DNA of 64,000 nucleotides from Helianthus annuus (lineage: Eukaryota; Streptophyta; Magnoliopsida; Asterales; Asteraceae). Where the stretch lies: assembly GCF_002127325.2 (NCBI RefSeq), contig NC_035434.2:78000711-78064710 (forward strand). Direction: 5' to 3'. Of this stretch, positions 56,608 through 64,000 are shown in pieces. The notes under the pieces are model-generated. The model did not search any database. It saw only the letters and a program-made list of their open reading frames with translations, and was not told the DNA's origin. The position numbers and the translations under genes were made by a program. Position 1 is the stretch's first letter. Each line of letters opens with the position of its first letter.

Positions 56608-58559
56608 TATGATTAGGGAGGTCAAGTATCCAAGATGGTTAGCCAATGTGGTTGTAGTACAAAAGAAAAACGGAAAGTGGAGGGTTTGTGTCGATTTTAC
56701 AGATATAAATAAGGCATGTCCCAAGGATCCTTTCCCATTACCCCACATTGACTCCATGGTGGATGCAACCACGGGTCATGAACTGTTAACTTTTATGGAT
56801 GCTTCATCTGGATTTTAGCAAATTCAGATGGAACCATCTGATCAAGAGGATACAGCTTTTATGACTCCAACTGGTATATACTGTTATATTGCTATGCCGT
56901 TTGGACTAAGAAATGCAGGTGCAACTTATCAAAGGCTAGTGAATATGATGCTCAAGGATCAGATTGGACACACTATGGAAGTTTATATAGACGACATGGT
57001 GGTTAAATCTAAAAAGGCTGAGGATCACCTCAGAGACTTGGAGGAAGCATTCAATATCCTTGACAAATATAATATGAAACTTAATCCTTCCAAATGTCAC
57101 TTTGGTGTTAAAGCAGGAAAATTCTTAGGGTATATGGTGACAAAGAGGGGCATTGAAGCCAGTCCGGAGCAAATCAAAGCTATAATAAACATCAAGTCCC
57201 CGGCCAACGCAAAGGATGTTCAGAGGCTAACAGGCAGGATTGCAGCTTTGAACATATTCATATCAAAATCCTCAGAGAAATGTAAAGAATTCTACGATAT
57301 TTTGAGGAAGAACAAAAAGTTTGATTGACTGAAAAGCATGAAAACGCTCTCAAAGCTCTCAAGGATTACCTGTCCTTGGCCCCTGCTTTAATAAAGCCAG
57401 AAAAAGGAGATGTGTTATCCTTATATCTCGCGGTATGCTCAAAAGCAGTAAGTGCTGTCCTTGTTAAGGATCACGAAGGTACACAACATCCTGTTTACTA
57501 TGTAAGTAAGAGTTTGCTTGATGCTGAATCCATGTATTCTCATTTGGAAAAACTTATTCTTTCTTTAATCATGGCATCAACTAAATTAAGACATTATTTT
57601 GAAACTCATGCCATTATTGTTAAAACTAATTTTCCAATTAAGAATGTTCTCAGGAAACCTGAAATGTCAGGAAGGATGGCTAAGTGGGCAGTGAAGCTCA
57701 GTGCTTATGATATAAGATATGAGCCTAGGACGACCACTAAATCCCAAGCCTTAGCTGACTTTGTGGCAGATTTCAGTAGTGACTTGCAAAGGGAAGCCGA
57801 GTTAGAAGTCCAACAGCTAGAGGAAACTAAGGATCCTTGGGTACTCTACACTGATGGATCCTCTAATGTCAAAGGAACAGGGCTTGGAATACTACTAAAA
57901 TCGCCACAGGGGGACATAATACCCCACTCTATAGCTTGTGAGTTCCAAACTACTAACAATGAGGTTGAATATGAAGCCTTAATAGCTGGTTTGCAAATTG
58001 CCAAGCATATGAGGATCAGGTATCTTGAGGTGCATGTAGATTCATTATTAATCACCAATCACTTTAATGGATCCTATGCTGTTAAAGGTGAAAAGCTAAC
58101 CAAATATTTGGAGATAGTAAAAGAATTGGCACTCTCTTTTGTTTCCTTTAATTTGACACAGGTACCAAGGGAAGAAAATACAGAAGCTGATGCATTGGCT
58201 AATTTAGGATCATCTTTGAAGATCCCGGAGGATATAAGTATCCCCATTATCCACATACTGGCCCCTGCTATTGAGGATCATGTGGCTATGGAGATAGGAG
58301 ACGATTCTGCAATTATCCCTAGTAATGATACTCAATCTCATTCAGGATCATGGATCCTCCCAATCATGAGATACATACAACATGGAGAGATTCCTACAGG
58401 AGAAAACCCTAGGGCTTTCAAAGCTAAGGTATCCCAATTCACAATATTAAATAATATGTTGTATAAACGATCTCTTGCAGGACCGTACTTAAGATGCATT
58501 GAGGATCCTGAAATCCAAGAAGTGTTAAAAGACTTCCATGAAGGAGATTGTGGAAATCA
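56608..58559 (+). pseudogene. Tat-type pol, second part (RT, RNase H, second RNase H)
   Basis: RT resumes with V-V-V-V-Q-K-K-N-G-K-W-R-V and has the catalytic Y-I-D-D near 56985. A TAG at 56816-56818 follows S-G-F, where relatives have Gln. Near 57326 one base is missing from an expected TGG, shifting the frame. RNase H follows, then a second RNase H with Y-T-D-G-S-S near 57848 and E-Y-E-A-L, the archaeal-type domain diagnostic of Tat elements. The integrase HHCC region is just starting (H-E-G-D-C-G-N-H) when the minus-strand LTR cuts in at 58560. Confidence 0.88.
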
Positions 58560-60742
58560 TGTCACACCCCCAAAATCCACCCGCGGAGTACCACCGCTTG
58601 GAGGCGTGACATGACCAGGATCAAGCCACCAGTCATATCGAACATGTAATTAAGTAGTAATAGTTATCCATCAATACGAAAGGTGTTTATCAAAACCAAC
58701 AAAGTAAATATAGCGGAAGCATTAATGTAGAAAACCCAACATAGGTATTAACGTTTGAAATGTCAATAATATTTAATAATTAACCACGATCCTTTGCCCA
58801 CAACGACTCGCCCCTCCTTGTGCAAGCTCCAAAAGTACCTAAGGTCCTGCAAGGCATGCAGCAGAGAGTCAACAACTAGTTGAGCGAGTTCACAGAAAGT
58901 AAAAGCATAACAGTAAGTCCATATGTAACATGTGGCTCTACTGGGCCAATAATGGTTTCTATTGGTGGGGGCTTCCCATGTTATTTATCCACTAGACTAT
59001 GCGTTACCATAAGTGTTCTGCATATCCCGAGAACAGTAATACGTACAATTTACGTAGGTTTTACGTAAGTATCCTTCACAACCGAGGATAGGGGTACGTG
59101 GGGGTTTACGTAGGTTTTACGTAAGTGCCTGACACAACCGAGGCAGTAGTGAGTATCCGTTCACGTAGGTTTTACGTGAGTGTCCTTCGCAACCTGAGGA
59201 CAGTGAGTAGCTTATGTATACGTAGGTTTTACGTATGTATCCTGCACAACCGAGGACGATGGTATGGTAGTCTAGTAATGGTATCCGTATGAATCTATTC
59301 AACCTTATCCTTTCAATCCCATTCCCAACACCCCAGGAATCCCATGCCTTGGTAAGAGTGTGAACTCACCTTGGGTTTGCTCGGCAGATACACAAAGTTC
59401 GGTTAAGCTATTTAGTGATCAACCACGTCCTAGCATGGTTATCATACAAGTCAGGTTCGTATTCGAATATAGCACACAGGTTCTACACGTATTGTGGCAA
59501 ATATAATCATGGCATGCACAAGTATTCATAGCAGTACAATAGCAGACACGTAACAAGTTCAAGTATCCGGCCCAATCAATTGGGCTCGTGACAGTGCAAG
59601 TCCAAACAGTGTGCATGTGTAGCTGGTCTCGACTCGAGACTAAGGATCTCGAGTCGCAACAAAAGGAGGTCTCGACTTGTGCCAAAATCACTCGAGACTA
59701 GGTGGTCACGAGTCAGGTCTCGAGTCGCAACGGGACTCGCAATGCAGGTCTCGGGTTGTCATGATCAGGTCGAGATCACACGGTCTCGAGTCGTAATCCG
59801 GATCCGCAACCATGGTCTCGTGTTGTGCTGTTTGTGGTCTCGAGTCGAGACTGTGAGGTCTCGACTCGCAATCTATGTCGCAACTAGGTGTGTAACTGAT
59901 TTCCTGATTTCCTTAATTCAATCTCAATCAATTCCGTGATTTCAGCTAACAAGTTGGGCAGTTTCGAAAACAGATCAAATCAACAATTAATCCATATTCA
60001 AGCATGTTCATAATCATCATCAAGAACAATTGTTTACCCACATGCAGCCCCTATCATCGGTTTCATGTGATTAATCAACTTATGGACTAACATGCAACCT
60101 AAATCATAATCACCACTCATAATCATCACAGCCGGTTACAATCATATATGCGAACCGATTAATAACAAGAATAATGACAAAACAGTAACCTTCCATCCGG
60201 ACATCATGTATTCATACAACATACGAATCAAGTAAAAATATCATCAACCAATATTACAACTACAATATTCGGTATCAAGTATCAACAGGTTAACAAACTA
60301 TTAGACACTAACCGAAAGATAAAGGATGATCCGAATCCAACAGTAAGGATGAGAAGGTTTATTCGGCTGCCTTGGTTCCGAGTCGGTCGAGAGAGTTGAG
60401 TGATTGTGTGTGTTCTTGGTTGCGAAGTTGTGAGAAGTAGAAACCCTAATAGTGTGTGTACGTGTAAACATATAACCGAGCTAAAGGGAGCGGGCCGAGT
60501 CCAAGTGTAGTGAGCCGAAACCCTCAATGGGCCGCCCTTGAGATCTCGAGTCGTGTAGGGCCGAAAGGGTTAATGGGATCAAGTGGGAGTTGTGCGGTTC
60601 GAGTTCAAGTAACATACATACAATCATTTAATTCGTAACATACAAAAGAAACACATATCACGTAAACATGCATTTATTCAATTAGGGTAGCTCACGCAAA
60701 TACGTAACGTTACAAGATAGGTCTAAAGTACGAGTTGTCACA
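58560..60742 (-). repeat. 3' LTR of the minus-strand Tekay-type element
   Basis: 2,183 bp. On the minus strand it reads TGTGACAACTCG...GGGGTGTGACA. A purine tract (minus strand AAGTTGGGGATAA, 60755-60743) abuts it. It has a CTCGAG-rich cluster at 59635-59870 and a tandem array of an ACGTAGGTTTTACGT unit at 59040-59270. Confidence 0.92.
59040..59270 (-). repeat. Tandem repeat with TTTACGTAGGTTTTACGTAA units
   Basis: About four units, each with ACGTAGGTTTTACGT, which can fold on itself, followed by a variable TCCTTCACAACCGAGGA-like segment. It sits where the related solo LTR has a different minisatellite. Confidence 0.8.
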
Positions 60743-60818
60743 TTATCCCCAACTTAAAAGAAATTTCGTCCCAAAATTTGGCATGCGTTTACTGAGGAAG
60801 CTAGGTAAGTTGTATTGT

Positions 60819-63775
60819 TCACTGGTTTTCCTGGGGTGTCACATCCTCCCCCCGTTGATCTGGAATTTCGTCCCGAAATTCCGAAGTAGTAGCTTCAGCC
60901 TCAGTAGTGGTTGCATTGGTTCTGAATAACTGGGGGTACTTTTCTGTCATCTGGTCTTCGCGTTCCCAGGTGTACTCTGGGCCACGTCTGGAGTTCCAAC
61001 GAACTCGGACAAGAGGGATTCTCTTGTTTTTGAGGACCTTCACATCCCGGTCCGTGATTTCAACTGGTTCCTCGACGAACTGCAACCGCTCGTCGATAGT
61101 GAGTTCCTTAAAAGGAATTATGAGGGTCTCATCTGACAGGCACTTCTTCAGATTTGACACGTGAAAGACATTGTGAACTGCACTGAGTTCAGCTGGTAAG
61201 TTTAGCTTGTAGGCCACCTTGCCTATTTTCTCAATGATCTCGAACGGTCCGACATACCGCGGATTTAGTTTGCCCCGTTTGCCAAAACGAACCACACCCT
61301 TCCAGGGTGAGACTTTGAGTAAAACCCGGTCCCCGACCTGAAATTCCAATGGCTTTCTACGCTTATCCGCGTAGGCTTTCTGACGGTCGCGTGCTGCCGC
61401 CATGCGTTGTCGTATTTGTGCAATCTTTTCTGTGGCGTCCACTACAATCTCTGGACCTGTAATCTGACTATCCCCCACCTCTGCCCAACAGAGAGGTGAC
61501 CGGCATTTACGTCCGTACAATGCCTCGAGTGGAGCGGCTTGTATGCTGGTGTGGTAACTGTTATTGTATGAGAACTCCACCAAAGGGAGGTGCTTTTCCC
61601 AGCCGTTGCCGAAATCAATAACGCATGCCCGAAGCATGTCTTCAAGAGTTTGGATCGTTCGCTCAGACTGCCCATCCGTCTGAGGATGATATGCTGTGCT
61701 CATGTCTAATCGTGAGCTGAAAGATTTGTGCATCGCTTGCCATAGTTCTGATGTGAATCGTGCATCCCGATCCGAAATGATGGAGGTGGGCACCCCGTGC
61801 CTCGAAACAACTTCTTTGAGATAGATGTCTGCGAGAGTGGAGAACTTATCCGTTTCTTTTATAGCTAGGAAGTGTGCAGACTTGGTGAGTCGATCCACGA
61901 TTACCCATATGGTATCATTCCCACGCTGGGATCTGGGTAGGCCTGTAACAAAATCCATGGAAATTTCTTCCCATTTCCATTGCGGTATCTTGGGTTGCTG
62001 AAGTAGGCCCGCTGGTTTCTGGTATTCAACCTTGACTCTCGCACAGGTCAAGCACTTTCCAACGTAAGTAGCGATGTGGGCCTTCATGCTAGGCCACCAA
62101 TAAGTAGTTCTGATGTCGTGGTACATTTTGTCCGACCCTGGGTGTACCGAGTAGCGAGACTTGTGAGCTTCATCCATTACCAGCTCGCGTAGACCGCCAT
62201 AAAGTGGGACCCAAATACGCCCCGTTACATAGTAGGCGACGTCTGCCTTCTGTTCTAAGCGTTGCCTTGAGCCGCGTAGGGCTTCAGCCCTGACGTTTTC
62301 TGGCTTCAAGGCTTCTGCCTGAGCATCTCGTATCTGTGTAGAGAGGCTAGACTGAATCGTAAGCTGTAGCGCTCGCACGCGCTTAGGTAGAGTGTCTTTT
62401 CGACTGAGGGCGTCAGCCACAACATTGGCTTTGCCTGGATGGTACTTGATAGCGCATTCGTAATCGTTCAGTAGTTCGACCCATCGCCGTTGACGCATGT
62501 TCAATTCCTTCTGCTTGAAGATATGCTCGAGACTCCTGTGATCGGTGTAAATTGTGCACTTGGTACCGTACAGGTAGTGTCGCCATATCTTGAGCGCGAA
62601 AACAACAGCTCCCAGCTCTAAATCATGCGTCGTGTAGTTTCGTTCATGTATCTTAAGTTGGCGCGAAGCGTAAGCGATAACCTTATCCCGTTGCATCAAT
62701 ACACATCCAAGACCCTGGATGGATGCATCACAATAGACCACAAAATCGTCCGTGCCCTTTGGCAATGAGAGGATAGGTGCACTGCAAAGTCTATCCTTTA
62801 AGTGCTGAAAAGCAGTTTCCTGCGTGTTGCCCCAACGGTAGGTGACACCCTTCTGTGTCAGTAGTGTAAGCGGCTGAGCAATCTTTGAAAAGTCTTTAAT
62901 AAACCGTCTGTAGTAACCCGCCAAACCCAAGAATTAGCGTATTTCCGTTGGCGTACGTGGTGCAGGCCAGTTTCTGATCGAGTCTACCTTGGATGGATCG
63001 ACATGGATCCCATCCTTGTTCACTACGTGGCCTAGAAAGTGGACTTCACGAAGCCAGAAGTCGCATTTCGAAAACTTAGCGTACAACTGTTCCTTCCGTA
63101 GGAGTTCCAAAATAAGGCGTAGGTGCTGCTCGTGCTCCTCCTGACTCTTGGAGTAGATCAGAATGTCGTCGATGAAGACAATGACGAACTTGTCAAGATA
63201 GGGTTTGCACACCCTGTTCATAAGATCCATAAATACGGCAGGCGCGTTCGTTAACCCGAATGGCATGACAAGAAACTCGTAGTGGCCGTAGCGAGTTCTG
63301 AATGCAGTTTTGGAGACGTCCTCATCCCGGACTCTCAGCTGATGATAACCAGACCTCAAGTCTATCTTGGAGTAGTAACACGACCCTTGCAACTGGTCAA
63401 ATAAGTCATCTATGCGTGGAAGAGGATAACGGTTCTTCACCGTTACCTTGTTCAGTTCACGGTAGTTGATGCACATTCTGAACGTACCGTCTTTCTTTCT
63501 CACGAATAACACTGGAGCTCCCCAAGGCGAAGAGCTTGGACGAATGAAGCCCTTTTCCAAGAGCTCTTGTAGTTGCTTTGACAGTTCCTCCAATTCTGTT
63601 GGAGCTAGACGATATGGTGCGCGAGCTATGGGTGCTGCTCCCGGAGCGAGCTCGATTTGAAATTCGACCTGACGATGAGGCGGTAAACCAGGTAAATCTT
63701 CAGGAAACACCTGAGGAAATTCGCGTACAACTGGAATATCCTCTATTCTTTTCTCTTTCGAAGCTGCATCAGTAA
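60819..63775 (-). pseudogene. Tekay-type pol (RT, RNase H, integrase, chromodomain), minus strand
   Basis: Open on the minus strand from the window-side break at 63775. It encodes the pre-[10 protein letters not shown] block, RT with I-D-D-I-L-I near 63170, RNase H with Y-C-D-A-S near 62738, integrase with an HHCC zinc region, S-M-D-F, S-D-R-D-A and [13 protein letters not shown], and a C-terminal chromodomain ([19 protein letters not shown]). One TAA (62934-62936) interrupts the otherwise single frame, where relatives have Ser before F-L-G-L-A-G-Y-Y. The frame runs on through the pre-PPT hairpin (60862-60882) to 60819. Apart from that stop the visible part is intact. Confidence 0.92.
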
Positions 63776-64000
63776 TGTTAGGGCTGGATTTTTACAATAC
63801 ATGATCCTCACGTGTGATCCTAACCAGTGATCCTTGTTTCTTTGGCAGATAGTGATCCTCAGCAGAGTTCCAGGATCAGGATCACGGACCATTATAGGAT
63901 CCTCATGCTAACAGTTGCTTTCGTTGAATTTAATGTTGTTTTGCAGGACATCTAGCAGGATCCGCTCTTAAGCATCACAATTAAATGACACGTCTTCACA
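63776..64000 (+). repeat. LTR start of another Tat-type element
   Basis: TGTTAGGGCTGG, then the same GATCC-rich pattern and TTGTTTTGCAGGA phrase as the LTR at 34588, at clear divergence. It cuts the minus-strand Tekay pol and continues beyond the window. Confidence 0.75.

Larger units (their letters stand above)
34588..58559 (+). mobile_element. Tat-lineage Ty3/gypsy element (interrupted and truncated)
   Basis: The element starts with an LTR (34588-35299) and a Tat-type PBS. It runs through a gag-protease region to RT, where a Tekay-type element is inserted (36866-56602). It resumes at 56608 with RT, RNase H and a second, archaeal-type RNase H, the hallmark of the Tat lineage. At 58560 a minus-strand Tekay-type element cuts it just after the integrase begins. 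No 3' LTR is in the window. Multiple stops and one frameshift show it is dead. GGATCC and GATC words are strongly over-used throughout. Confidence 0.85.
58560..63775 (-). mobile_element. Second Tekay-type element, minus strand, 5' part missing
   Basis: The 3' LTR (58560-60742) and most of pol are present. The element is cut at 63775, near the protease-RT junction, by a Tat-type LTR, so its gag, PBS and 5' LTR lie beyond the window if they exist. Its LTR is the same family as the solo LTR at 11118-13270, a different family from the plus-strand Tekay element. Confidence 0.9.

Overview
The window is nuclear DNA of a flowering plant, almost certainly a dicot. Family-level placement is only a guess: Asteraceae, from the general look of the repeats. 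The evidence is AT-rich intergenic DNA, several plant-type LTR-retrotransposon lineages, tRNA-derived SINEs, a Helitron with plant-type ends, plant C/D snoRNAs behind a site II/telo-box promoter, and a calmodulin-like gene. Only two host loci are visible: an intact two-EF-hand calmodulin-like gene (2004-2528, +) and a cluster of three C/D-box snoRNAs (about 16238-16602, +). Nearly everything else is mobile DNA, much of it nested.

Layout. 1-2003: unassigned. 2004-2528: CML gene. 2683-9390: complete young Ty1/copia element (TSD TATTT), apparently with its start codon on an exon inside the LTR and an intron over the whole leader. 9498-9681: SINE. 10352-13490: minus-strand hAT transposase pseudogene split by a 2.15-kb solo LTR (TSD CACCG). 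13934-14301: SINE with a 20-bp TSD. 15985-16602: snoRNA promoter and cluster. 16629-24282: minus-strand Helitron DNA carrying a captured O-acetylserine(thiol)lyase fragment. 24644-33679: non-autonomous, gag-pol-less LTR element (LARD type, minus strand, TSD TCCGA) related to the Tekay elements nearby. 33685-34587: microsatellite and an LTR remnant.

34588-64000 is a nest. A Tat-lineage Ty3/gypsy element (RT, RNase H, second RNase H) starts at 34588. Its RT is split by a 19.7-kb Tekay-type chromovirus (36866-56602, TSD GCAGG). The integrase of that element is split by a 7.3-kb Athila-like non-autonomous element (44872-52159), which keeps two intact ORFs of unknown function. The Tat element resumes at 56608 and is cut at 58560 by a second, minus-strand Tekay-type element. 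That one is cut at 63776 by the LTR of another Tat-type element.

The strongest unexplained signals are RNA-like structures in retrotransposon leaders. The copia leader has four consecutive stem-loops with different but self-complementary stems and a conserved apical word containing the palindrome TGGCCA, all inside the predicted intron with the primer-binding site. The LARD leader has five stem-loops built on the same principle. Separately, several families carry their own repeated GC-rich palindromic words (CTCGAG, CACGGGGCCGTG, GGATCC, GGCGGGCCGCG, GGCGTCGGCGACGCC). One of these words is shared exactly between a copia leader and an unrelated gypsy LTR. All comparisons were made by eye; no search or folding program was run.
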